DNA from: an uncultured Oscillospiraceae bacterium
GTDB lineage: Bacteria > Bacillota > Clostridia > Oscillospirales > Oscillospiraceae
Reading direction: 5' to 3'
Assembly: GCA_900756715.1 (NCBI GenBank)
Contig: CAAELC010000010.1
Location: forward strand, 1-18,805
DNA length: 18,805 nucleotides
Shown here: one piece after another, positions 5,853 to 14,794 of the stretch
Position numbering within the stretch: the stretch's first letter is position 1
How the letters are laid out: the number at the start of each line of letters is the position of its first letter
Position numbers and translations under genes: made by a program
The notes under the pieces: model-generated
The model's database searches: none
Seen by the model: only the letters and a program-made list of their open reading frames with translations
Told to the model about the DNA's origin: nothing

Positions 5853-8800
5853 TTAAAAGAGGGTAATCTGGCTGGTGTCCGCCATGCCGGCAAAGGCCCC
5901 CAGCGCTTTAAGCTGCTCGATATGGGTTTTGGACAGCTTGTTGCAGCAGGTGGCAAACTCCTCAATGGAAATGAAGGTCTTTCCCTTGCGCTTTTCCACC
6001 GTGTCCAGCGCTGCGGCTTCGCCCAGACCATGGACGGAAATCAGCGGCGGCAGCAGGCCGTTTTCCGTGATTTTAAAGTCGGACGCCTGAGACTCGTAGA
6101 TGCTGATGGTATCAAAGTGGAAGCCACGGAGATAAAACTCATAGCACACCTCCAGCGTGACCATCAGGTTCTGCTCGACTGCGGTGGCATCTTTATTATT
6201 TTCAATCTCGTGGATTTTCCGCTTCACCGCGTCAATGCCTGCACAGCAGTACTCGGCATCAAAGGCCTTGGCGCGGACGGTGAAGAAGGTTGCATAGAAG
6301 GCCAGCGGACGGTGCACCTTAAACCACGCGATGCGGAAGGCCATCATTACATAGGCAACGGCATGGGCCTTGGGAAACAGATAACCAATCTTGGCAAGGG
6401 ATTCGATATACCAGTCCGGCACATTGTGCTGGCGCATGGCATCCTCCCACCCATCCTGAAAGCCGCCTTTTTTCACCTTGCCCTTACGGACAGCCTCCAT
6501 GATCTTAAAGCTCATCTTGGGGTCAAGGCCCATGGAGATGAGGTAGAGCATAATATCGTCACGGCAGCCCACGGTTTCCAGAACGGAGGCGGTGCCGCTG
6601 ACAATCAGCTCACGGGCATTTCCCAGCCACACATCCGTGCCGTGGGAAAAGCCGGACAGACGCACCAGCGTGTTGAAATCCTTGGGCTGGGTATCCACCA
6701 GCATGCCGCGGGTGAAGCGGGTATTGAACTCCGGAATGGCCACGGCCCCGGTGGGGCCGAGCAGCTCATCATTTTCAAAGCCCAGCACCCGGGAGGAGGT
6801 GAAAATACTCATGGTATCCGGGTCATCCAGCGGGATCTGGCGAGCATTGACGCCGGTCAGATCCTCCAGCATGCGGATCATCGTGGGGTCATCGTGACCC
6901 AGCATATCCAGCTTCAGGAGATTGTCCTCCATGCAGTGATATTCAAAATGGGTGGTGATGGTATCGGCATCCTCGGCATCGGCCGGGTGCTGGACGGCGG
7001 TGAAATCCTCTACATCCATATCATCCGGCACGACCACAAGGCCGCCGGGATGCTGGCCCGTGGTACGGCGAACGCCCACACAGCCCTGCGTCAGGCGGTT
7101 CATCTCGGCATTGCCGGCGGTGAGGCCGCGCTCGTCCAGATATTTGCGGACAAAGCCGAAGGCGGTCTTCTCGGCCAGCGTACCGATGGTGCCCGCACGG
7201 AACACCTGCGTTTCACCGAACATTTCGATGGCATGGCGATGGGCCCGGGCCTGATATTCCCCGGAGAAGTTCAGGTCAATATCCGGCACTTTGCCGCCGC
7301 CGTAGCCCAGAAAGGTTTCAAACGGAATGTCGAAACCATCCTTTACATATTTTTCGCCGCACACGGGGCAGACCTTATCCGGCATGTCCGCACCGCAGCC
7401 ATAGCTGCCGTCGGTGACAAACTCGGAGTGCTTGCACTTGGGGCAGCGGTAGTGGGGGGGGAGGGAATTGACCTCGGTAATGCCGGACATATAGGCCACC
7501 AGTGAGGAGCCGACGGAACCTCGTGAGCCAACCAGATAGCCGTTTTCAAGGCTGCGCTGCACCAGCTTCTGGGCAGACATATACACCACATCGTATTTTC
7601 CCAGAATGCTGCCCAGTTCCACATTCAGGCGATCCACAATCAGCTGGGGCGGATTTTCACCATAAAGTGCATGGCACTTGTCCCAGACCATGTCATGCAG
7701 CTCCTGCTCGGAATTTTCAAGCCGGGGCGGGAACAGCTGGCCGGGAGGCAGCAGCTCAATGTCCTCCACCAGATCGGCAATGTGCCGGGGATCGTCGATG
7801 ACCACCTGATGGCACTTCTCCTCCCCCAGATAGGAAAATTCCTGCAGCATTTCATCGGTGGTTTTGAAATAAATCGGCAGAGGCTTGTCGGCATCGGGGA
7901 ATTTTTTGCTGGCCAGAAGCACCCGGCGATACACCTCATCCTCAGGCTCCTGAAAATGCACATCGCCGGTGGCACAGACGGGCTTATGCAGCTCCTCCCC
8001 CAGCCGGACAATGGTACGGTTCAGGTCCCGGAGGTCCTCCTCGGACTGGACAGAGCCGTTGCGCAGCATGAACATATTGTTGCAGATGGGCTGGATTTCC
8101 AGATAATCGTAAAATGAGGCGATACGCTTGAGCTCGGCCCAATCCTTATGATCTGCCACGGCCTGAAACAGCTCTCCGGCCTCGCAGGCTGAACCGATAA
8201 TCAGCCCCTCCCGGTGGGCCACCAGCTCCGTTTTGGGAATGATGGGAAAGCGCTTGAAATATTTCAGGTTGGAGGCGGACACCAATTGATACAGGTGCTT
8301 GAGCCCCAGCTTGTTCTTGGCCAGAATGATGATATGCTTGGGGCGGCGGTGATTTTTATTGCCCTTGGGCCGCAGCTTCAGCATCTCGCCGTTGATCTGC
8401 TGCAGGCGGGAAATGCCCAGTTCCTCCTCCATCCGCCGGAAAAACGGAATGAGCATATAGGCAACCATGGCGGCATCGTCCGAAGCCCGGTGATGATTGA
8501 AGGCGGGCAGGTCCAGATGCTCCGCCACCACATCCAGCTTGAACTTATTCAGCTCCGGCAGCAGATTCTGGGCCAGAATCAGAGAATCCACATAGGTAGG
8601 ATCAAAGGGCAGACCCACCTTTTTGCAGCCGGCGCGGATGAAGCCAATGTCGAACTCCGCATTATGGGCTGCCAGAGGACGATCCCCCACGAAGGCCAGA
8701 AAAGCGGTGAGCGCCTCCTTCAGAGAGGGAGCATCGGCCAGCATGGCATCGGTGATCCCGGTAAGGCCGATGATCTCCGGCGTCAGGCGGCGGTTGGGGT

Positions 8801-9806
8801 TGACAAAGGTCTGAAAGTGATCGGTAATCTGCCCGTCCTTTAAGATGACGGCACCAATCTCGGTGATGGCCTCGCGGGTGACCTGAAGGCCGGTGGTTTC
8901 AATATCAAAGCAGACAATTTCATCCGAAAAAGGCTGGTCGGCCGGGCCGTGGACGGCGATACGGTCATCCAGATTGTTGATATAGTACCCCTCTACCCCG
9001 TAGAGCACCTTGATCTTCCCCTTGGCCTTCTGCACCACATGCCATGCATCCGGGAAGGCCTGCACCACGCCGTGGTCGGTGATGGCAATGGCCGGATGGC
9101 CCCAGGACATGGCCTGCTTGATAACCGAGGTGGTATCGGTGAGGGCGTCCATATTGGACATGCGGGTATGCAGGTGCAGCTCCACCCGCTTTTCCGGGGC
9201 GGTATCCTGCCGGGGGGCATGGGTAATGCGGACAATACCCGCCGGGTTCAGCTGCACATCCTTGCCATCGCGGGTCAGCTCCACAAAGCCCTGCACCCGC
9301 ACCCACATACCAACGGCAATGGCGGCGCAGACGGACGGCTCGCCCTTGCTTTGCAGGTATTTGCGGACCGTGACGGAACCATGGTAGTCCGTCATATCAA
9401 AGGTCATGCACCACACGCCGGGACGGCGCGTCTCGTAGCACTCGGCATAGAAAATTTTGCCCTCCACCACGATTCCGCCCATTTTGGGGTTCAGATTTTC
9501 GATGGGGGCAACGCGGCCCTTGATCTCCTTGCCGAACAACAGCTGCTCGCTGCTCTCGCCGGGGGCCGCAGGGGCGGAAAAGCGCAGCTTGACCTGACGA
9601 ATATCGTAGTGCTGCTGCAGCATATGCTCCAGCGCGGCACGGGCCGCATCGGACACATGGCCGCCGGCCTCTACATCGGCCTCCAGCGTGCGTTTCTCCC
9701 GGTTCAGGCTGCCGCCGGTGACCTTGGCATCGTGCAGCAGAACGCGCAGCTCACGGGGCGGCAGAAAGCTGGCAAAAAAGTCAAAAAATGGTATTTTCTC
9801 ACTCAT
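5853..9806 (-). CDS. polC: DNA polymerase III alpha subunit, PolC type
   Basis: Replicative polymerase of low-GC Gram-positives with built-in proofreading, 1317 aa. In order: a short N-terminal domain (1-85), OB-fold (about 95-195), PHP domain starting VELHLHTRMS (His211, His213; TDHG at 243-246), and a DEDDh exonuclease inserted at about 296-455 with DIETTG, AHNAEFD and HHRASDD. A zinc-binding module follows (Cys788, 791, 804, 813, 816), then the palm with catalytic PDIDLNFS (Asp842, Asp844), GQHPGG, and a helix-hairpin-helix region near 1255-1300. The start lies 2 bp after the ispG stop with no strong ribosome binding site, suggesting translational coupling; an in-frame stop at 9819-9821 rules out a longer form. 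It is about 120 residues shorter than B. subtilis PolC (1437 aa), apparently lacking the second N-terminal subdomain. Confidence 0.97.
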   Translation of the reverse strand: MSEKIPFFDFFASFLPPRELRVLLHDAKVTGGSLNREKRTLEADVEAGGHVSDAARAALEHMLQQHYDIRQVKLRFSAPAAPGESSEQLLFGKEIKGRVAPIENLNPKMGGIVVEGKIFYAECYETRRPGVWCMTFDMTDYHGSVTVRKYLQSKGEPSVCAAIAVGMWVRVQGFVELTRDGKDVQLNPAGIVRITHAPRQDTAPEKRVELHLHTRMSNMDALTDTTSVIKQAMSWGHPAIAITDHGVVQAFPDAWHVVQKAKGKIKVLYGVEGYYINNLDDRIAVHGPADQPFSDEIVCFDIETTGLQVTREAITEIGAVILKDGQITDHFQTFVNPNRRLTPEIIGLTGITDAMLADAPSLKEALTAFLAFVGDRPLAAHNAEFDIGFIRAGCKKVGLPFDPTYVDSLILAQNLLPELNKFKLDVVAEHLDLPAFNHHRASDDAAMVAYMLIPFFRRMEEELGISRLQQINGEMLKLRPKGNKNHRRPKHIIILAKNKLGLKHLYQLVSASNLKYFKRFPIIPKTELVAHREGLIIGSACEAGELFQAVADHKDWAELKRIASFYDYLEIQPICNNMFMLRNGSVQSEEDLRDLNRTIVRLGEELHKPVCATGDVHFQEPEDEVYRRVLLASKKFPDADKPLPIYFKTTDEMLQEFSYLGEEKCHQVVIDDPRHIADLVEDIELLPPGQLFPPRLENSEQELHDMVWDKCHALYGENPPQLIVDRLNVELGSILGKYDVVYMSAQKLVQRSLENGYLVGSRGSVGSSLVAYMSGITEVNSLPPHYRCPKCKHSEFVTDGSYGCGADMPDKVCPVCGEKYVKDGFDIPFETFLGYGGGKVPDIDLNFSGEYQARAHRHAIEMFGETQVFRAGTIGTLAEKTAFGFVRKYLDERGLTAGNAEMNRLTQGCVGVRRTTGQHPGGLVVVPDDMDVEDFTAVQHPADAEDADTITTHFEYHCMEDNLLKLDMLGHDDPTMIRMLEDLTGVNARQIPLDDPDTMSIFTSSRVLGFENDELLGPTGAVAIPEFNTRFTRGMLVDTQPKDFNTLVRLSGFSHGTDVWLGNARELIVSGTASVLETVGCRDDIMLYLISMGLDPKMSFKIMEAVRKGKVKKGGFQDGWEDAMRQHNVPDWYIESLAKIGYLFPKAHAVAYVMMAFRIAWFKVHRPLAFYATFFTVRAKAFDAEYCCAGIDAVKRKIHEIENNKDATAVEQNLMVTLEVCYEFYLRGFHFDTISIYESQASDFKITENGLLPPLISVHGLGEAAALDTVEKRKGKTFISIEEFATCCNKLSKTHIEQLKALGAFAGMADTSQITLF

Positions 9807-9808
9807 AT

Positions 9809-10846
9809 TTACAATTTCTCAATCTCATCCATCAGGGCGTCTACCAGCTTATCCTGCGGCACCTTGTACAAAATCTTTCCCCGGCGAAAAACAAGGCCCT
9901 CGCCCTGTCCGCCGGCAATGCCTACATCGGCGGCGGAAGCCTCGCCGGGGCCATTGACCACACAGCCCATAACGGCAACGGTGATCTGCTTATCACAGCC
10001 TTCCAGCCGGCGCTCCACCTCCCGGGCAATGGGGATCATGTCATACTTCGTCCGGCCACAGGTGGGGCAGGAAATAAGGTTCGGGCCGAAGCGCCGCACC
10101 CCGGCGGCGGAGAGAATCTTCTTTGCCGCCAGCACCTCCTCCACCGGGTCCGCCGTAAGGCTGACACGCATGGTATCCCCCACGCCGAGACACAGCAGGC
10201 CGCCAATGCCCATGGCCGACTTGAGAATGCCCATGGAGGGCGTTCCGGCCTCGGTAACGCCCAGATGGAGCGGGTAATCCGTTTTTTCCCGAAGCAGCCG
10301 GTAGGCGGCCATATTCACTGCCACATCAGAGCACTTGACGGAGATGCATATGTCATCAAAATCGCAGTCATGCAGCAGGCCCACATGGCCCAATGCGCTT
10401 TCCACCAGCGCCTGAGCGGTGACGCCGCCGTATTTTTCCAGCAGGTTCTTTTCCAGCGACCCGCCGTTGACGCCGATGCGGATGGGGATGCCGCGCTCCC
10501 GGCAGGCATCCGCCACAGCCCGCACCCGGTCGGCGCCGCCGATATTGCCGGGATTGATGCGGATTTTGTCCACCCCCTGCCGGGCGCATTCCAGCGCCAG
10601 CCGGTAGTCAAAATGAATGTCCGCCACCAGCGGGATGTGAATCGCCTGCCGGATCGGCCCGATGGCCCGGGCTGCTTCCATATCCGGAACGGCCACCCGG
10701 ATTATCTCGCAGCCGGCTTCCTCCAGCCGAAGAATCTGCTCCACCGTGGCGCGGACATCCGCCGTGGGTGTATTGCACATGGACTGGATGCTGACCGGGG
10801 CTCCGCCGCCCACGGGCACACCGCCCACCATAATCTGCTTTGTCAT
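9809..10846 (-). CDS. ispG: 4-hydroxy-3-methylbut-2-enyl diphosphate synthase (IspG/GcpE)
   Basis: Sixth step of the MEP isoprenoid pathway: reductive conversion of MEcPP to HMBPP by a 4Fe-4S enzyme in the cytoplasm. 345 aa, the bacterial two-domain form. The N-terminal TIM barrel has SIQSMCNTPTADV, VADIHFDYRLAL and KIRINPGNIG. The C-terminal cluster domain supplies Cys260 and Cys263 (SCPTCGR), Cys295 and Glu302 (GCVVNGPGE). GGAGGGG lies 7 bases before the ATG. polC follows after 2 bp. It shares the window with dxr, an earlier enzyme of the same pathway, and with uppS, which uses the isoprenoid products. Confidence 0.97.
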   Translation of the reverse strand: MTKQIMVGGVPVGGGAPVSIQSMCNTPTADVRATVEQILRLEEAGCEIIRVAVPDMEAARAIGPIRQAIHIPLVADIHFDYRLALECARQGVDKIRINPGNIGGADRVRAVADACRERGIPIRIGVNGGSLEKNLLEKYGGVTAQALVESALGHVGLLHDCDFDDICISVKCSDVAVNMAAYRLLREKTDYPLHLGVTEAGTPSMGILKSAMGIGGLLCLGVGDTMRVSLTADPVEEVLAAKKILSAAGVRRFGPNLISCPTCGRTKYDMIPIAREVERRLEGCDKQITVAVMGCVVNGPGEASAADVGIAGGQGEGLVFRRGKILYKVPQDKLVDALMDEIEKL

Positions 10847-10895
10847 AATTGTCCCCTCCCCTGGATGGTTCCGCCCCCCACCGCAGCGGAGAACG

Positions 10896-10940
10896 AGCCT
10901 GCCCCGGTGAACACACAGCCACCAGGGACAGGCTTTTCTT
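10896..10940 (+). terminator. Intrinsic-terminator-like hairpin pointing antisense in the rseP-ispG gap
   Basis: AGCCTG (10896-10901) pairs with CAGGCT (10929-10934), and the stem continues inward as CCC/GGG and GGTG/CACC around a 10-base loop, with one mismatch and one bulge. On the + strand it is followed by TTTCTTTT; on the minus strand, the direction of the operon, there is no T tract. So it would terminate + strand, antisense transcription, or act as a structured leader or processing site for ispG. Confidence 0.55.
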
Positions 10941-10957
10941 TTCTGAGAAGCCGGAGT

Positions 10958-12028
10958 TTATCCCAGCAGCTTCCAGACATCCTGAAATGTGATAACCAGC
11001 ATGAGCACCATCAGCAGGACAAAGCCTGCAAGGTGCACATAATTTTCAAATTTTTCCGGAATACGGCGGTGCAGCAGCGCCATGGAGACGGCGTTGATGA
11101 CCAGAAAGAAAATCTTGCCGCCATCCAGTGCAGGCAGCGGAAGCAGGTTCATCACCGCCAGATTCACCGCGATGAGCGCCGCCAGATAGGCAATGTCCTG
11201 CGCGGCAGCCGATGCACTGGAGGCACTTTGCCCCACATCCGTGATGGTGGTGACAATGCCCACCGGACCGCTGACATCCTTCAGCCCGGCCTCGCCCCCC
11301 AGCAGCATTTGCAGCGACAGACGCACCGTGCGCACAAAGTCAACGGCATTGTTCCAGCTATAGGCAATGCGGCCGGTGAAGGTGGCCTCCTCCACGCCAA
11401 AATACAGGCCAAAGCCTGTATAGGTCTGACCGCTTTGATCCACATACTCCCGGCGCTCCATGGGAAAGTCCTTCAGGCGGACACGCTGCCCGTCCCGGCG
11501 AACCACCAGATCATACACCCCTGTCCGGTTACGGCCAAGGAGCAGGCTGACATCACTGTAGACATAGATCCGCTCTCCGTCAATGGAAAGAAGGCGGTCC
11601 CCCGTTTGCAGCCCCGCCTCACCCTGCAGCGGGCAGGTATCGGCAAAGCCGGTGATGGTGGGGGTGTAGAACGCCTGCGCCCCGGCATAGAGCACCAGAA
11701 TAATGACAAGGCCGGTGATAAAATTCATGATGGCCCCGGCGGCAAAAATCAGCAGCTTGGCCCAGAAGCCCTTGTTATTCAGGGCACGGGGATCGTTGGA
11801 GTTTTCCTCCTCCCCCTCCATGGCGCAGTAGCCGCCCACCGGCAGAAGGCGGAGGGAATAGGTCGTCTCTCCTTTCTCCCGCGTCAGCAGGGCCGGCCCC
11901 ATACCGATGGAAAATTCGTTGACCCGGACACCGCAGGCTTTGGCCGCCAGAAAATGCCCCAGCTCGTGAACGGCAATGAGCACCCCGAAAATCAAAACGG
12001 CCACCAGAATATACAAAACAGTTGACAT
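10958..12028 (-). CDS. rseP: RIP metalloprotease RseP/RasP family (site-2 protease)
   Basis: Membrane-embedded zinc protease, 356 aa, cleaving transmembrane anti-sigma factors or signal-peptide remnants. The zinc motif HELGH is at residues 21-25 inside the first TM segment. A second TM segment with GAIMNFITG lies at about 95-115, a PDZ-like domain at about 120-210, the LPLPALDGGKIFF motif contributing the third zinc ligand is near 295-305, and a last TM is at about 333-352. It lies between dxr and ispG, its usual place in Firmicutes. The ribosome binding site (GGAG 12 bases upstream) is rather distant, but the N-terminus matches the family. Confidence 0.95.
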   Translation of the reverse strand: MSTVLYILVAVLIFGVLIAVHELGHFLAAKACGVRVNEFSIGMGPALLTREKGETTYSLRLLPVGGYCAMEGEEENSNDPRALNNKGFWAKLLIFAAGAIMNFITGLVIILVLYAGAQAFYTPTITGFADTCPLQGEAGLQTGDRLLSIDGERIYVYSDVSLLLGRNRTGVYDLVVRRDGQRVRLKDFPMERREYVDQSGQTYTGFGLYFGVEEATFTGRIAYSWNNAVDFVRTVRLSLQMLLGGEAGLKDVSGPVGIVTTITDVGQSASSASAAAQDIAYLAALIAVNLAVMNLLPLPALDGGKIFFLVINAVSMALLHRRIPEKFENYVHLAGFVLLMVLMLVITFQDVWKLLG

Positions 12029-12055
12029 AAATACGCTACGCTCCGATCTTCCCGA

Positions 12056-13195
12056 TTACCGGGCGGCCTGACGGCCCAGCCGGTCTGCCTCCAGTATATC
12101 CGCAAGGGACGGCTGATATTTCACCGCGACCCGGGAAAGAGCCTGCTCGACCCGGCGGGGAATGTCGTTAAAGCCGATCTGCCCCTGCAGAAACAGCGCC
12201 ACCGCCGCCTCGTTGGCGCCGTTCATAATGGCGCAGGCAGTGCCGCCCACGGCGGCGCACTGGCGGGCAATGCGCAGGCAGGGAAACGCCTGTGTATCCG
12301 GGGCGTGGAAGGTCAGATCCCCGCAGGTAAGCAAATCAAGCGGTTCATCCGGCGACAAAGCCCGGAGGGGATATGTCATGGCGTAGCGGATGGGCAGCTT
12401 CATATCCGGCGTACCCAGCTGGGCAATCATGGCCCCATCCCGATACTCTACCAGAGAGTGAACGATGCTCTGGCGGTGGATGACCACGGAAACCTGCTCC
12501 ACGGGCAGGCGATACAGGCGCATCGCCTCGATGACCTCCAGCCCCTTATTCATAAGTGTAGCGGAATCCACGGTAATCTTGGCGCCCATGGACCAGTTGG
12601 GGTGCTTCAAAGCGTCCTGCACGGTCATATTTTCCAGCTGCTGATGGCTGCGGCCAAAAAACGGCCCGCCGGAGCAGGTAAGAATCAGGCGGCGAATCTC
12701 CGCCCGGTCGCGGCAGCCCTGCAGGCTCTGGAAAATGGCGGAATGCTCCGAATCCACGGGGATGATCTCCGCGCCGCAGCGCTCCGCCTCCGCCATGACC
12801 AACTCGCCGGCGCAGACCAGCGTTTCCTTATTGGCCAGCGCAATCCGCTTTTTCTGGCGGATGGCGGCCAGCGTAGGCTCCAGCCCCACGCTGCCCATGA
12901 CGGCGGTGACCACCGTGTCCGCCTCCGGCTGCCGGGCCGCAGCCAGAAGGCCCTCCATGCCGGAGAGCACCTGCACCTCTTTCATATCGGACAGGCGCAG
13001 GGCCAGCTCCTTCGCCGCGGCCTCGTCATACAAAGCGGCAAGGCGGGGACGGAAGCGGCGCACCTGCTGCTCCAGCAGGTCCACCTGCCGATTGGCCGTC
13101 AGCGCCGTAACGGACAGGCCCAGTTCCTCTGCCACCGCCAATGTCTGGCGGCCGATGGAACCGGTACTGCCCAGAAGAGAAATGTTTTTTGTCAT
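12056..13195 (-). CDS. dxr: 1-deoxy-D-xylulose-5-phosphate reductoisomerase (IspC)
   Basis: Second and committed step of the MEP pathway: NADPH-dependent conversion of DXP to MEP. 379 aa, normal length. Visible motifs are the NADPH-binding GSTGSIG (9-15), ALANKETLV, the metal-binding DSEHSAIFQ, SGGPFFG, HPNWSMGAKITVDSATLMNKGLE, and the C-terminal INGANE-like MNGANEAAVALFL. An AAGGAG site lies just upstream of the ATG. It sits 9 bp after cdsA and 27 bp before rseP in the same transcription unit. Confidence 0.97.
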   Translation of the reverse strand: MTKNISLLGSTGSIGRQTLAVAEELGLSVTALTANRQVDLLEQQVRRFRPRLAALYDEAAAKELALRLSDMKEVQVLSGMEGLLAAARQPEADTVVTAVMGSVGLEPTLAAIRQKKRIALANKETLVCAGELVMAEAERCGAEIIPVDSEHSAIFQSLQGCRDRAEIRRLILTCSGGPFFGRSHQQLENMTVQDALKHPNWSMGAKITVDSATLMNKGLEVIEAMRLYRLPVEQVSVVIHRQSIVHSLVEYRDGAMIAQLGTPDMKLPIRYAMTYPLRALSPDEPLDLLTCGDLTFHAPDTQAFPCLRIARQCAAVGGTACAIMNGANEAAVALFLQGQIGFNDIPRRVEQALSRVAVKYQPSLADILEADRLGRQAAR

Positions 13196-13204
13196 ACTCG
13201 CTCC

Positions 13205-14041
13205 TTACAAGTTTGCGGAATTGACCAGCAGCCACACCACCGGGGCCGCAAAAAGCACACTGTCGAACCGGTCCAGCACCCCGCCGTGGCCCGGCAGCAG
13301 ACGGCCATAGTCCTTAATCCCATACTGCCGCTTGACAAAGGAAAAGCTGAGATCGCCCAGCTGGCCCATCACCGCGCCCACAAAGCCGATGAGGATGCAC
13401 CAGCCGATGGACAGCGGACGCAGCGTGCAGAAATAAAAAACGATGCGAAAAAGCACCATGCCCACCATGCCGCCCAGAAGCCCGCCCACGGAGCCTTCTA
13501 TAGTCTTATGCGGGCTGACGCGCGGAGAAAGCTTATGCTTGCCGCAGGCCATGCCGGTGAACAAAGCGGCAGAGTCGCTCAAAAAAGCCGCCACCAGCGG
13601 AATCAGCACCATGCCGCCGCCATAGGGCAGCATACGCAGCCGCAGCAGGCAGGAAAAGGCCCAGGGAATGGCAAGGCCCGCCACCAGCACGGCGCACAGG
13701 TCGGTGAAATCAAGACCCAGATGGGTATCGTAGGTTGCAATCGTCCAGACAAAGACCGCCACAACCGACGCAACCAACAGCCACTGCAGAAGCTGGGGCC
13801 AGATACTGTCCGCCGCCATGGCCCGGGTATAGACAAGGGCCGTGAGCAAAAGGGCCATCACAGACGCGGGCAGCGTGCCGCGCCGCGCCTTTTCCGCCCC
13901 GCTGACCGCCGCCAGCAGCTCGTGAGCACCGATGCCGCACAAAAGCACCAGCAGCACCGCCGTGGCCCACACAGGGGCCGCAATGAAGATGGCCAGCAGA
14001 ACGGGAATGCCCACCACCGCCACAAGGATTCTCTGTTTCAT
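13205..14041 (-). CDS. cdsA: Phosphatidate cytidylyltransferase (CDP-diglyceride synthase)
   Basis: Integral membrane enzyme making CDP-diacylglycerol from phosphatidic acid and CTP, the branch point to all phospholipids. 278 aa with about seven or eight hydrophobic helices. The family signature near the C-terminus is clear: DLSFSFVKRQYGIKDYGRLLPGHGGVLDR, carrying the KR, KD and HGG-DR residues. The conserved SDSAALFTG and SPHKTIEGSVGG loops are also present. It lies 15 bp after uppS, and an AGAGGA site precedes the ATG. Confidence 0.96.
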   Translation of the reverse strand: MKQRILVAVVGIPVLLAIFIAAPVWATAVLLVLLCGIGAHELLAAVSGAEKARRGTLPASVMALLLTALVYTRAMAADSIWPQLLQWLLVASVVAVFVWTIATYDTHLGLDFTDLCAVLVAGLAIPWAFSCLLRLRMLPYGGGMVLIPLVAAFLSDSAALFTGMACGKHKLSPRVSPHKTIEGSVGGLLGGMVGMVLFRIVFYFCTLRPLSIGWCILIGFVGAVMGQLGDLSFSFVKRQYGIKDYGRLLPGHGGVLDRFDSVLFAAPVVWLLVNSANL

Positions 14042-14056
14042 AGTGTTCCTCTTATT

Positions 14057-14794
14057 TTACGCTTTTACGCCGCCAAACCGACGGTCACGCTTCTGATAGT
14101 CAATGATTGCTGCGTCCAGCGCCTGCTGGTCGAAATCCGGCCAGAGCGTATCGCAGAAATAAAACTCTGCATAAGCGCACTGCCACAGCAGGAAGTTGCT
14201 CAGCCGCAGCTCGCCGCTGGGGCGAATAATCAGGTCCGGGTCCGGAAGGCCGGCAGAGTACAGATGCTTTTCCAGATTTTCCTCCGTTATCTCCTCCCCC
14301 GCCGCGGCACAGGCCCGGGCAGCATGGAGAATCTCATCCCGGCCGCCGTAGTTCAGGCAGATGTTGGCCTGAAAATGGCCGTCCACCCGCTGAGCCACCT
14401 CATCAGAACGCTTTGCCAGCTCCTGCAGCTCCGGCGACAGAGCGCTGAGGTCGCCCAGAAAATGCAGCTTCACATGGTCACGCTCCATGCTGGCGATAGA
14501 CTCCAGCAGGTATTGCCGCAGAAGGCCCATGATGGTTCCGACCTCGTCCGCAGGACGCTTCCAGTTTTCAGTGGAGAAGGCGTACACCGTCAGGTATTCT
14601 ACGCCCAGATCCTTGCAGTAGAGCGCAATCTTGCGGAAGGTTTCGGCGCCTACCTTATGTCCGGCGGTGCGAGGCAGGCCACGCTGCTTCGCCCAACGAC
14701 CGTTGCCGTCCATAATAATAGCGATGTGGCGGGGAAGGCGGCTTTTATCCACCTGCCCCGCCTTGTCAGAAGCTTTTTTGCCAAACAGCCCCAT
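14057..14794 (-). CDS. uppS: Isoprenyl transferase (undecaprenyl diphosphate synthase)
   Basis: Cis-prenyltransferase extending FPP with IPP to the C55 lipid carrier of cell-wall synthesis, 245 aa. The first motif IAIIMDGNGRWAKQRG holds catalytic Asp29. GHKVGAE, TVYAFSTENWKRP, NYGGRDEI and PDLIIRPSGELRLSNFLLWQCAYAE complete the family pattern. The ATG overlaps the frr TGA by one base (TGATG), and no good ribosome binding site is visible, so translation is probably coupled. Its product is the lipid whose pyrophosphate form is the usual target of Bce-sensed peptides. Confidence 0.97.
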   Translation of the reverse strand: MGLFGKKASDKAGQVDKSRLPRHIAIIMDGNGRWAKQRGLPRTAGHKVGAETFRKIALYCKDLGVEYLTVYAFSTENWKRPADEVGTIMGLLRQYLLESIASMERDHVKLHFLGDLSALSPELQELAKRSDEVAQRVDGHFQANICLNYGGRDEILHAARACAAAGEEITEENLEKHLYSAGLPDPDLIIRPSGELRLSNFLLWQCAYAEFYFCDTLWPDFDQQALDAAIIDYQKRDRRFGGVKA

